This document shows, in pieces, positions 1 to 7,600 of a stretch of 8,816 nucleotides of DNA. The position numbers were made by a program, and so were the translations under genes. The stretch is from Verrucomicrobiota bacterium. GTDB lineage: Bacteria > Verrucomicrobiota > Verrucomicrobiia > Verrucomicrobiales > Akkermansiaceae. Each line of letters begins with the position of its first letter. Positions within the stretch are counted from its first letter, which is position 1. The stretch is from assembly GCA_026397695.1 (NCBI GenBank), contig JAPLUJ010000509.1, forward strand, positions 1 to 8,816, written 5' to 3'. The notes beneath the pieces are model-generated. The model did no database searches. It was given only the letters and a program-made list of their open reading frames with translations, and was not told where the DNA came from.

Positions 1-177
1 CCCGCGGGTGAGGAAATGATAATCCCTGCCGTCCACTGCGCCCGGACGCGGTGCGCGGGTGGTGCAGGAGATCGAATACCGGACCTCGCCCGCATCCGTC
101 AAGCGGCGGCACAGCGTGGTTTTCCCCGATCCCGAAGGACCGGAAACGACGAGCAGCATTCCAGTGCGCGCGAACAT
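1..177 (-). CDS. gmk: guanylate kinase, N-terminal part (cut by window edge)
   Basis: Guanylate kinase phosphorylates GMP to GDP with ATP in the cytoplasm, an essential step of purine nucleotide supply. Reading the minus strand from an ATG at 177 gives 59 residues with no stop to the window edge. They begin MFARTGMLLVVSGPSGSGKT, which contains the P-loop (GPSGSGKT, residues 13-20). The family's GMP-binding stretch follows at residues 36-56 and includes SCTTRAPRPG and VDGRDYHF. A full family member is about 190-210 residues, so roughly 70% lies outside the window. The start at 177 leaves the usual short lead before the first beta strand. An internal ATG at 159 is the alternative and has a weak TGGA before it. 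No clear Shine-Dalgarno precedes 177. The gene is divergent from the regulator at 315. The identification is firm; the exact start is less so. Confidence 0.93.
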   Translation of the reverse strand, partial: MFARTGMLLVVSGPSGSGKTTLCRRLTDAGEVRYSISCTTRAPRPGAVDGRDYHFLTRG

Positions 178-234
178 GGCAGGATCATGGCGGGATCCGC
201 GCCATAGGCAAAGAGAGAAGTGGGTTGCGCGGAA

Positions 235-270
235 GCAATTTCAGGCGCATGCGAATGCAATTGAAATTGC
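235..270. promoter_or_regulatory. 9-bp inverted repeat between gmk and the regulator (candidate operator)
   Basis: GCAATTTCA at 235-243 is repeated as its exact reverse complement, TGAAATTGC, at 262-270, with an 18-base spacer that itself contains CGCATGCG. It lies in the 137-bp gap between divergent gmk and the winged-helix regulator gene, where an operator for autoregulation would be expected. No convincing -35/-10 pair was found on either strand of the gap. The symmetry is seen directly; the operator role is inference, and a repeat of this size can arise by chance. Confidence 0.3.
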
Positions 271-314
271 GGATTGCCTGCGGGCGTGAATCCACCGACC
301 GTTAGCCAACCACC

Positions 315-955
315 ATGCTTGTTCCGGTATTCAGAGATCTGATCAAACCCGCATGGCGGAGCGTGCTGGAGGAACTCAAACTTTCTGGCGGAATGTCCGT
401 TAGCGAGCTCGCCCGCAAGACCGGCGGCAGTTACATGGCGGTAAAAGCGCACTGTGAAGCTCTCACAAAATCAGGCTACCTGATCCGCACGCGCCTGCCC
501 CCGACGGCGATTGGCCGCCCGGAGATTTTCTACAGTCTGGCAGCCAAGGCGGACGCTTTGTTCCCCCAGGCAGGGGTCGATTTCACGCTCGAACTCCTCA
601 ATGAAATCAAGTTGATGTTTGGTGCAAGCACCCCGGACAAACTGCTATTTCTGTATTTCCAAAAACAGCTGGAGCGACTGGGCAGACATCTTGATGTGCT
701 CCAATCCACAACTGACAGAAAATCGCTGCGCTGCGCGAAAAAGAGGGCTGCACGAGCCATTGTGAATGCGATCCCGGAGGAGCCGTTCGGATCGTGGAAT
801 TGCATAACCCGCTGCAGCGTGTTTTCGAACGCTACCCGCGGGCGGTTGCCATGGAACTGCGGATGTTCGAGCAATGGTTCGGCACCCGCGTGGTCCGTCG
901 CGAACTCCCCGGAGGACGCGAAACTCCGCCGAGAGTGGTCTTTGAGATTTCCTAA
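315..955 (+). pseudogene. winged-helix transcriptional regulator (ArsR/SufR-like), frameshifted
   Basis: The N-terminal part (residues about 10-75) reads as a winged helix-turn-helix: a first helix, then SVSELARKTGGSYMAVKAHC as the helix-turn-helix, then a wing ending in GRPEIFYSL. The start is the ATG at 315, with no clear Shine-Dalgarno. Up to residue 136 the frame looks genuine. In the A run at 719-722 the coding signal moves to the -1 frame, where it continues as IAALREKEGC to a TAA at 953-955, giving about 213 residues. This second part holds a C-x3-C-x-C cluster (residues 146, 150, 152) and an ELHNPLQRVFERYPRAVAME segment. That segment resembles the effector domain of SufR-like regulators (typically E-H-N-C-P...YP...C..E), but the usual cysteines are replaced. 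As sequenced, the first frame runs on to 983 with an unrelated Ser/Arg/Trp-rich tail of about 85 residues. One lost A would explain the break, as a real mutation or a sequencing error. The target genes are unknown. Confidence 0.72.
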
Positions 956-984
956 AAAAATAATTGTTGTATCTAATTGCTGAA

Positions 985-995
985 TTGCAACGGCG
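985..995. promoter_or_regulatory. TTGCAACGGCG motif upstream of the lipoprotein gene
   Basis: The 76-bp gap between the regulator's end and the lipoprotein start begins with an A/T-rich stretch (about 953-988), then TTGCAACGGCG at 985-995, 37 bp before the ATG at 1032. The same 11 bases occur at 8311-8321, where the first ten form one arm of a perfect inverted repeat upstream of the DUF5695-sialidase gene. The A/T-rich stretch is the likeliest place for a promoter, but no consensus pair can be assigned. A shared regulatory role is speculative. Confidence 0.2.
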
Positions 996-1031
996 CAAAT
1001 CGCGTCGAAATTGCCATCACTACCCCATGCC

Positions 1032-2798
1032 ATGAAACACCCGCATTTGATATCCATCGCCGCGCTCGCCATGCTGTTGGTTGCCGGTTGCAACAAACCC
1101 TCAACTGATGTCGCCAAACAACTCGCCGATCTCGAACGCAAAACCAACGAGGCCGTCGCACGCCAACAGGAACTCGAGCAACAACTCGCCGATCAGAAAC
1201 TCGCCGCCGAACATGAGGCTATCGAACGCGAGAGAATGCAGATCGAAGAGGCACGTGCCGATCTCGAACGGCAACAGGGCGAGGCCGCTGCCGCCGCCGC
1301 CGAAAAACTCCGTCAGCGCGAGGAAGCCCTCGCCACCCGCGAGGGCAAGCTCGAACAACTTCAAACCAACATCGAGGAAAAGAAGGATGGGCTCGAGCAG
1401 CGTGACCAACAACTCAGTGAGCGTGAGCGCGAACTCGCCGGGCGTGAAGCCTTGGATTTCAAGGATGAGGGCGAGCAACAGGCTCCGGTGGGCGACTACG
1501 GGGTATTTTACGATTCGCTGTCGTCCTACGGTTCGTGGTTCGAGACTCCGGACTATGGCTATGTCTGGCAGCCCGTGATCGTGCGCGACACCACGTGGCG
1601 CCCCTACTTGCGTGGCCGTTGGGTATGCAGCGACCGCGGTTGGACCTGGGTCTCCGATGAACCATACGGCTGGGCCACCTATCACTATGGCCGATGGGCG
1701 CGCCTCCGCAGTCACGGGTGGATCTGGGTGCCGGGTTGCGAATGGGCACCCTCATGGGTTTCATGGCGCTATAGCGACAGCCACGTCGGCTGGGCACCGT
1801 TGCCACCGGAAACCCTCGCCTATCGTAACCACCACTGGGATTCCACGGTGGATGTGGCGTTCGGCATCGGCGCCCTGTGGTTCAATTTCGTAGAAATCCG
1901 CCACTTCGGCGGCCCGGTCAACCGCCATTGCCTGCCATACAGCCAAAACAACATCTTCATCCAACAGACGGTCAATATCACTAACATCCATGTGCAAAAC
2001 CAGCAGGTCATTTGTGGCGGCCCGCGATACCGTGATGTGTGCGACCGCATCGGCCGGCCGATGCCCTTCTATCGTTTGGAAATGGACCGCCGCGACAGGC
2101 CCGGGCACGACTCGCTGGCCATGCAGCCGAAATTTCAAGGTGATCGTTTGAGGGTTGCCGCACCTAACATGGATGTCGCATGGAATGACGGGTTGAAGCC
2201 GAGCCGGATCAAGGGTCGCTTGGAAGCGGTCATCGTGGAACGCCCGGAGGCGCTCCGCCCGGAAATCACCGAGCGTTTCCAAACCAACCGTGAGGAAAAG
2301 CGCAACAAAGCCGCACAAGCCATCGCCGATCTCGGTGGCCACGAGAAATTCAACCAACACCGCATGCAACAACTGGAGGTCAACCGCCGCCAAGCCGATG
2401 AGGATGCACGCAAAATCGCCACCGCCCGGGAAACCAGCAAGAGACCCGCGCAAGATAATGGAAAAAACGGCAGAGATCGCAAGGACAGCCGATCCGATCC
2501 AACTTCCCAACAAAACCAACGCGACCTGGCCCTCAAGCAAAAACAGTTAGAAAACGCCCAAAACAAACGCGACCAGACACTCAAGCAGCAACAGTTGGAG
2601 GCCGCCCAGAACCAGCGCGATCAGGCATTCAAACAAAAACAGCTAGAGGACGCGCAAAACAAACGCGACCAGACACTCAAGCAGCAACAGTTGGAGGCCG
2701 CCCAGAACCAGCGCGATCAGGCATTCAAACAAAAACAGCTAGAGGACGCGCAAAACCCCAGAACCAGCGTGACCAAGCGCTCAAACAAAAACAGCTAG
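1032..2798 (+). CDS. DUF6600 lipoprotein with N-terminal coiled coil and Gln-rich repeats (frame broken near its 3' end)
   Basis: This is a predicted envelope lipoprotein of unknown function. The ATG at 1032 is preferred because it gives a compact signal sequence (MKHPHLISIAALAMLLVAGC) with lipobox V-A-G-C and lipidated Cys20; an ATG at 1011 would only add seven residues. Residues about 26-140 are Glu/Gln/Arg/Ala-rich and strongly coiled-coil-like. Residues about 160-260 are rich in Trp, Tyr and Gly (YDSLSSYGSWFETPDYGYVW, then GWAPLPPE at the end) and match DUF6600. A less distinctive region to about residue 490 is followed by five 16-residue Gln-rich repeats (residues 494-573). The frame breaks at about 2757 and this reading ends NPRTSVTKRSNKNS, a tail unlike the repeats. 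The genuine coding signal continues in another frame to 3145, for a reconstructed product of about 703 residues. DUF6600 proteins are poorly characterised. The coiled coils suggest an elongated, possibly multimeric, surface or periplasmic protein. Confidence 0.8.
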   Translation: MKHPHLISIAALAMLLVAGCNKPSTDVAKQLADLERKTNEAVARQQELEQQLADQKLAAEHEAIERERMQIEEARADLERQQGEAAAAAAEKLRQREEALATREGKLEQLQTNIEEKKDGLEQRDQQLSERERELAGREALDFKDEGEQQAPVGDYGVFYDSLSSYGSWFETPDYGYVWQPVIVRDTTWRPYLRGRWVCSDRGWTWVSDEPYGWATYHYGRWARLRSHGWIWVPGCEWAPSWVSWRYSDSHVGWAPLPPETLAYRNHHWDSTVDVAFGIGALWFNFVEIRHFGGPVNRHCLPYSQNNIFIQQTVNITNIHVQNQQVICGGPRYRDVCDRIGRPMPFYRLEMDRRDRPGHDSLAMQPKFQGDRLRVAAPNMDVAWNDGLKPSRIKGRLEAVIVERPEALRPEITERFQTNREEKRNKAAQAIADLGGHEKFNQHRMQQLEVNRRQADEDARKIATARETSKRPAQDNGKNGRDRKDSRSDPTSQQNQRDLALKQKQLENAQNKRDQTLKQQQLEAAQNQRDQAFKQKQLEDAQNKRDQTLKQQQLEAAQNQRDQAFKQKQLEDAQNPRTSVTKRSNKNS

Positions 2799-3046
2799 AG
2801 GACGCGCAAAACAAACACGATCAGGCCCTCAGGCAGCAACAGTTGGAGGCCGCCCAGAACCAGCGCGATCAGGCGCTCAGGCAAAAACAATTGGAGGACG
2901 CGCAAAGCCAGCGTGACCAAATCCTCAGGCGGCAGCAGTTGGAGGCAGAGCAAAACCAGCGTGAACAGGCATTCAAACAAAAACAGCTGGAGGACGCTCA
3001 AGACCGCCGCGAGCAGGCGCTCAGGCAGCAGCAAATGCAGGATAAC
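2511..3046 (+). repeat. tandem array of eleven 48-bp units (16-residue Gln-rich repeats) plus one 8-bp remnant
   Basis: Five units in one frame (2511-2750) are followed by an 8-bp remnant (2751-2758) and six units in the other frame (2759-3046). Two unit types alternate strictly: a K type such as QNQRDQAFKQKQLEDA and a Q type such as QNKRDQTLKQQQLEAA. The order is K-Q-K-Q-K, remnant, K-Q-K-Q-K-Q, so the higher-order period is 96 bp. After 3046 the pattern decays into irregular Gln/Glu/Arg-rich sequence. The units are helical and probably form a long coiled coil in the lipoprotein. Confidence 0.9.
2559..2750 (+). repeat. perfect 96-bp tandem duplication
   Basis: Positions 2559-2654 and 2655-2750 are identical base for base, each holding one Q-type and one K-type unit. 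The identity continues for six more bases (CAAAAC, 2751-2756), up to the frame break. The other units differ from one another by several bases, so this duplication is recent, or an assembly product. Confidence 0.9.
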
Positions 3047-3145
3047 CAGCGCCGTGAGCAAGCGGAACGCCAGCAAAAGGAAAACGAAAAACAACAGCAG
3101 CGCAAACTCGCGGATGACGAAGCGAAGAATCGGCGCAACCGTTGA
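2759..3145 (+). pseudogene. out-of-frame 3' end of the DUF6600 lipoprotein gene
   Basis: From the CAG at 2759 the repeat coding resumes in the -1 frame relative to the gene starting at 1032. It gives six more 16-residue units, then a charged tail ending KLADDEAKNRRNR and a TGA at 3143-3145, 128 residues in all. There is no start codon or Shine-Dalgarno at its beginning. A TTG at 2843 falls within a repeat unit and is not a credible start, so this is the separated C-terminus of the lipoprotein rather than a gene of its own. The Gln/Glu/Arg composition is continuous with the five units before the break. The gene end faces dprA, with 15 bp between the stop codons and no hairpin terminator visible there. 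Confidence 0.8.
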
Positions 3146-3160
3146 TGCTGACCGGCGACC

Positions 3161-4258
3161 TCACCGTCGCGCATACCGGAAACCCGGAAACGCCCTGACA
3201 AGCCGGCGCAATTCGAGTTTCATCAGGTTCGCGCTCACCACATGTGCGGGCAGTCCGCAGCGCTCGATGATACGGTCCACCGGCGATTCGTCATCGGTCA
3301 CTGCGGCAAACACCGCAGCTTCTTCTTCCGGCAGTTCGGGGATTTCCGCAGCGGGTTCCGCCGCGCTGGCTTGCCGCGCGAACGGCAACTCGCCGAGATC
3401 GTCGAGGATGTGGCTGGCATCGGCGACCAGCGTGGCGCCGTCGCGGATGAGTTGGTTGCAACCGGCGGAGGTCGGCTTGTCAATCGGACCGGGCACGGCA
3501 AAGACCGGTTTGCCGTATTCGGTGGCCAGATTCGCGGTGATCAACGAGCCGGACCACGCCGGGCATTCCACGACTAACAGGGCACGCGACCAGGCGGCGA
3601 CGATGCGGTTGCGCATCGGAAACGTTTGTTTGTCGGGCGCGGTGTTCAGCGGGAATTCGGAAACGACCGCACCATTGCCGGCGGCGATTTTTTCGGCGAG
3701 CCCGAGGTTTTCCGGCGGATAGAGTTTGGCGAGTCCGGAACCAATCACCGCGATGGTGCGGCCGTTGGCGGCGATGGCGGCCTCGTGCGCGGCGGTGTCG
3801 ATCCCGCGGGCAAGGCCCGAAATGATGGTGAAGCCGGCCTGCGCGAGCTGATAGGTCAGTTTCTTGGTGGCTTGCGTGCCATAATGCGTCGCCCGCCGCG
3901 AACCGACGACACCGATCGCATGGCGGTCACGCGGTTCGATTTTCCCCCACACGTAGAACAACAACGGCGGATCATAAGTGTCGCGCAGCGGGGCGGGATA
4001 ACCCGCGTCGTCCTGGGTCACGATGGCGATGCCACGCGCTGCGGCGTCGCGGATTTCCGCAGCGGGATCGGCATGGTCCTGCCAGCCATGAAGAATCCTG
4101 GCGGTTTCCTCGCCGATGCCGTCCACCCGCAGCAAGCGGTCCATCGGAGCCCCGAGCACGTCCGCCGGATCGCCGAACGCTTCTAACAAACGCCGCACCC
4201 GGATCGGGCCGATGGTGGGCAGCATGTTGAGTGCGACGAGGGCTTCTTGCGGGGTCAT
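3161..4258 (-). CDS. dprA: DNA-processing protein DprA
   Basis: DprA binds incoming single-stranded DNA during natural transformation and loads RecA on it; it acts in the cytoplasm. This reading gives 365 residues, a normal length. An N-terminal helix-hairpin-helix/SAM-like part (residues about 1-65, ALNMLPTIGPIRVRRLLEAF) precedes the Rossmann-like core. Core motifs are GSRRATHYG (119-127), SGLARGIDTAAH (147-158), FPMRNRIVA (213-221), GSLITA (237-242), VFAVPGP (252-258) and SAGCNQLIRDGA (264-275). An acidic Ala/Glu/Pro linker leads to a C-terminal winged helix (about 312-365). The ATG at 4258 (MTPQEALVALN) was chosen because the family starts just before this helix; a TTG at 4276 would add six unlikely residues. 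There is no strong Shine-Dalgarno, and a stem-loop abuts the start. The gene follows the DUF5695-sialidase gene on the same strand after 59 bp. It appears intact, though many non-competent bacteria also keep dprA. Confidence 0.96.
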   Translation of the reverse strand: MTPQEALVALNMLPTIGPIRVRRLLEAFGDPADVLGAPMDRLLRVDGIGEETARILHGWQDHADPAAEIRDAAARGIAIVTQDDAGYPAPLRDTYDPPLLFYVWGKIEPRDRHAIGVVGSRRATHYGTQATKKLTYQLAQAGFTIISGLARGIDTAAHEAAIAANGRTIAVIGSGLAKLYPPENLGLAEKIAAGNGAVVSEFPLNTAPDKQTFPMRNRIVAAWSRALLVVECPAWSGSLITANLATEYGKPVFAVPGPIDKPTSAGCNQLIRDGATLVADASHILDDLGELPFARQASAAEPAAEIPELPEEEAAVFAAVTDDESPVDRIIERCGLPAHVVSANLMKLELRRLVRAFPGFRYARR

Positions 4259-4286
4259 CGGCACCAAGGATGGCAAGCTGGTGCCG
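4259..4286 (-). promoter_or_regulatory. stem-loop directly before the dprA start codon
   Basis: On the minus strand CGGCACCA (4286-4279) pairs perfectly with TGGTGCCG (4266-4259), enclosing a 12-base loop. The 3' arm ends at the base next to the dprA ATG (4258), so the folded form would cover the ribosome landing site. It also lies 31 bp after the sialidase stop, but no T run follows, so it is not a standard intrinsic terminator. The structure is seen; a role in dprA translation is inference. Confidence 0.4.
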
Positions 4287-4317
4287 ACACGTCAAAGACG
4301 GATGTGAGGGAAAATGG

Positions 4318-4608
4318 TCATTTGACCTTGCTGTTTCCTATTTCATGCTTTTTTCCTATCAGCCATTGCAAAGGAAACTTGGTGAAGACAATGGGCTTGT
4401 ACCAGCCCGACTCTAACAAGCCGCACACGGACCCATCCGGCAGGACGGCAAGATCGCTGTACCCGCTGCCTTGAAAGTCCACAACCTTGGCCGCAGGCCA
4501 TGTCTTGCCTTCGTCGTAACTGGCGCGAACGGTCAGGTTGGTTCTTCCGGGACCGCCCGGGCCGGAGTATAGCAGGATGTTTGGCTCCCACGAGTAGCGA
4601 TGAATGGA
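4318..4608 (-). pseudogene. out-of-frame C-terminal end of the GH33 sialidase domain
   Basis: In the frame ending at TGA 4318-4320, sialidase coding resumes at about 4608 with SIHRYSWEPNILLYSG. It then gives GPGRTNLTVRASYDEGKTW, with the third arginine of the GH33 triad and a fifth Asp box (SYDEGKTW). Next comes GYSDLAVLPDG, with the nucleophilic tyrosine, and the tail GLLESGWYKPIVFTKFPLQW typical of a sialidase end. There are 96 residues. No start of its own is visible, so this is the detached C-terminus of the large gene to its right. In normal GH33 enzymes about a dozen residues, usually including an EPxCQxS-like motif, lie between the fourth Asp box and SIHRYS. These are missing here, so the break looks like a deletion of about 37-43 bp rather than a single-base slip. 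Confidence 0.8.
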
Positions 4609-7600
4609 TCGGACCACGTTGCGCCGCCGTCTTTGCTGAACGAAAAAGCGCGCAGCCTCTGGCCGAGGCCGTTGCGCATGCTCAGCAGCAGACGCCCGTC
4701 GGCGAGTTCCACCACCTCGCACTCATTCATGTTTCCTCCGGTGGCCTGCCCTAACACGAAAGTCTTACCGTGATCGTCGCTGAAGAACACATGCGACCGA
4801 TCTTCTGCGTCGCCGTGGTCACACGGAAAGACCAACCGGCCCTTGTACTTGCCGCGGGTGAGTTGGATACCATGTCCCGGCCCGGTGGCGTACCAGCCCC
4901 AGCCCGTCTTCTTCACGGCCGCAGTGATCTCGATGGGCTTTACCCAGCTTTTGCCGTCGTCCTCGCTGTGGGTCATGAAAACGTCGCGATTGTCGCGACA
5001 GAAGGCTAGCCAGACGGTGCCGGTACTTTGATCGACGATCGGACAGGGGTTACCTATCGTAATCTTCTCCGTTCCACCTTCCTCATGCACGATCACCTGC
5101 TCGGACCATGTCTTCCCTCCATCGGTGGAGCGGCGGAGCATCAGATCGATGTCGCCATGGTCGCGAATACTGTCCTTTCGCCCTTCGCAGAAAGCCAGCA
5201 GAGTCCCCTTGGTGGTGACCACGAGGGCCGGAATACGATAGGCATTATAGCCCTTGGTGCCGCACGTGTAGAGGTCTTGTTTGTACGGCTCCACGGCGGT
5301 GTCCTCGGCGAGCGCCACCTTCTCAATCGTCACCTTGGCCGTGGGGCCCGCGCCGACCGGCAGCTCCAGCCAATGATCGGCCGCGTCGCCTGGCATCCTG
5401 ATTGTCTGGGACTGGCCGTCCACCGTGAACTTGTAATCAGCGTCCGCCAAGCCGTTGATGCAGAGTTGCGCTTTGTGTGCGGCCTTGACGCGGTTCTCCA
5501 GTGTGAACTGGATATTGGTTAGTTTGTCGTTGACTGTGACCGGTTGCCCGTCGGCGAAGCCGTCGCCGATCAGCTCCATATGCAAACGTTGATCGTCACG
5601 GACGACGTGCATGCGGGTGCGCAAGCCGTCGCGCGGAATGACCGACACCGTATCTAACTTGCGGGTCAGCTCACCGCCGTATGCGTATTCGCCAAAGATC
5701 GGGTCCTTTGTCACAATCGTGGCGTGGGTGCGCAGTGCGCCGCAATAGCCCACGTCTTGCTCGGCGCTGTAGTACCACGCGCCGCGCGGCACGGCCTTGC
5801 GGATCCAGCCAGTGCCCATCGGCTCGGGATTGAACCCGCCGCCGGTGGCACCGTCGTTTTCCTTGCCGGGCCACCAGAAGCCGTAGTTGCTCTCGGGTGT
5901 GCCGCTGTTGACCAGTGCCCACGAACTGAGCGAAGAAGCGTAGCCCAGGCGCAGGTAATCAGCCGGGTCCTTGGCGAAATAGAGGCCGTAATCGAGCACA
6001 CCCCAACCGCCCATCTGCGACATGTAGCTAAGCAGGTAAGTCAATTTTCTGCGGTAGTCCCTGCCCAACTGGTAATAGGTGTTTTCGAGCCAGCCGCGGT
6101 CGCCCAGATTCAGCCGCAACTGGAACTCCAGGAATTCCTTGGCCTGTTCTGCGGTATAGGGGCCCTGCGCGCCGGGTTTGGAAACCTGATCCATGGCATA
6201 GTGCGCCATCGAGGCTGTCGATTCGAAGCCCGTCGAGTCGAAGGCGAATTCCGAGCCGAACAGGTTCGACCGTGTCTTTGTGTTGACGTAATGCCTGACC
6301 TTGCCGTTCCACAACTCGTGCAGCTTGGCGGATTCCTGTTTCTTCCCCTCGCGCTCCAGCGCCGAGATCAGCTCGGGCAGAAATGCCTCGTTCATCGTCG
6401 GCACGGAGTTGGCCGACCAACCGTGCGGCTTGTTAGTCTGCATCGGCACCGTCCAGTAGGCCACCGACGTGTTGTAGGCAAGCATCAGGTACTCGTCGGC
6501 GTTGGCGTAATGGACCATGGACGGGTACATCTTGGCAATCTGATACATCCGGAAATAGAGCAGCATGATGTGCGGATAGTCGTAGATGCGCCACAAGTGC
6601 TCGCGGTGCAGCCGGGTCCAGCCCACGTCCAGGGGAAGGCTCGACGTCTGCGGCCGGAAATTGGCGGGCGACGTCGAATCGATGGTGCGATGCTGATACC
6701 AGTTGTCGAACGTGCCGTAGATGCCGTAAGGATACGGTTCCTTTTCGGTCATCTGCATGCCGCCGGTCCCCTGGTCCCAACGATTGCCGTTGAACAGATA
6801 CTGCTTGATGTAGAGTTCGACGCTGTCGATCTCGGCCTGGTTGGGAAAGAACAGGTTCTTGGATGCCACGTAGGCGGGCCGCGCGTTGCCGGCGTCGTCG
6901 CTGGCGTCCGTCAGCCAGGCGGGCAGCCCGTCGCGGTCGATCGGGCTGCGCAGTTTCTTGTTGACCTGGTCCCAATCGCTGTAAACCCCGTACCACCACT
7001 GGCTGGGATCCTTGTGCTGCATGCTGTTGACCAGGAAGCTGGAGCGTTTCTTGATGACGGTTTCCAGCGGTTCGGTGATGAAAAACTGCAGCGTGCTCCA
7101 CTTGCCGCCGCCGTACCTGATAGTCAGCATGTTCTCGCCAAGTTTGGAGAAGCTCACCTTGTAGATCTGGTGGCCGTTGCCCTTGTCGCCGACAAATTCC
7201 ACCTTCGTGCTGGCAGGGAACTCGGCCACGACGCTGTCGATCTTGTGTTTGGTGCGCAGCGAAATCAGTGCCGGAAGATCGTTAGGGAGCGCCATGCCGG
7301 GCACGATGTTGACGTCGATGGAACCTTCGTTGTAAAGCACCTCGCGTACGGCGTTGAAATCCTTCGCCCATGTGAATCGGAATGAGTAGCTCACAGAGTC
7401 GCCCTGCGTGCCCATGGGGGCGAGTTTCAGGCTGGTTAGAGGCAAGCGCCACGGCTGCTCGCGGCCGGCCTTTTTACCTGCTGCAATCGGACCGACACTC
7501 GACACCGCCGCGTGAATGAAGGGCGTGAACCCAACGCCACGGGTGCCGCCCGGGCCGCCGGTGCTGCCGGTGCTGCCTTCAAGCGCGACGTTTCCGGTAT

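Noticed and set aside
717..724. Programmed -1 ribosomal frameshift in the regulator gene
   Set aside because: The run is only AAAA and does not form an X-XXY-YYZ slippery heptamer; a lost A is simpler.
530..1147. 205-codon minus-strand open frame across the regulator and lipoprotein start
   Set aside because: It overlaps two better supported plus-strand genes and matches no family pattern.
1761..2540. 259-codon open frame on the minus strand
   Set aside because: Antisense shadow of the DUF6600 lipoprotein gene, which has a lipobox, coiled coil and family match.
3146..3160. Shared terminator between the converging lipoprotein and dprA genes
   Set aside because: The 15-bp gap has no hairpin with a T run on either strand.
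4259..4276. TTG start for dprA at 4276
   Set aside because: It adds six residues not typical of DprA and lies within the stem-loop; ATG 4258 fits the family start.
5724..7385. 553-codon open frame on the plus strand
   Set aside because: It lies opposite the DUF5695 gene. Its product is Val/Gly/His/Arg-rich with no recognisable family; it is a GC-driven antisense shadow.
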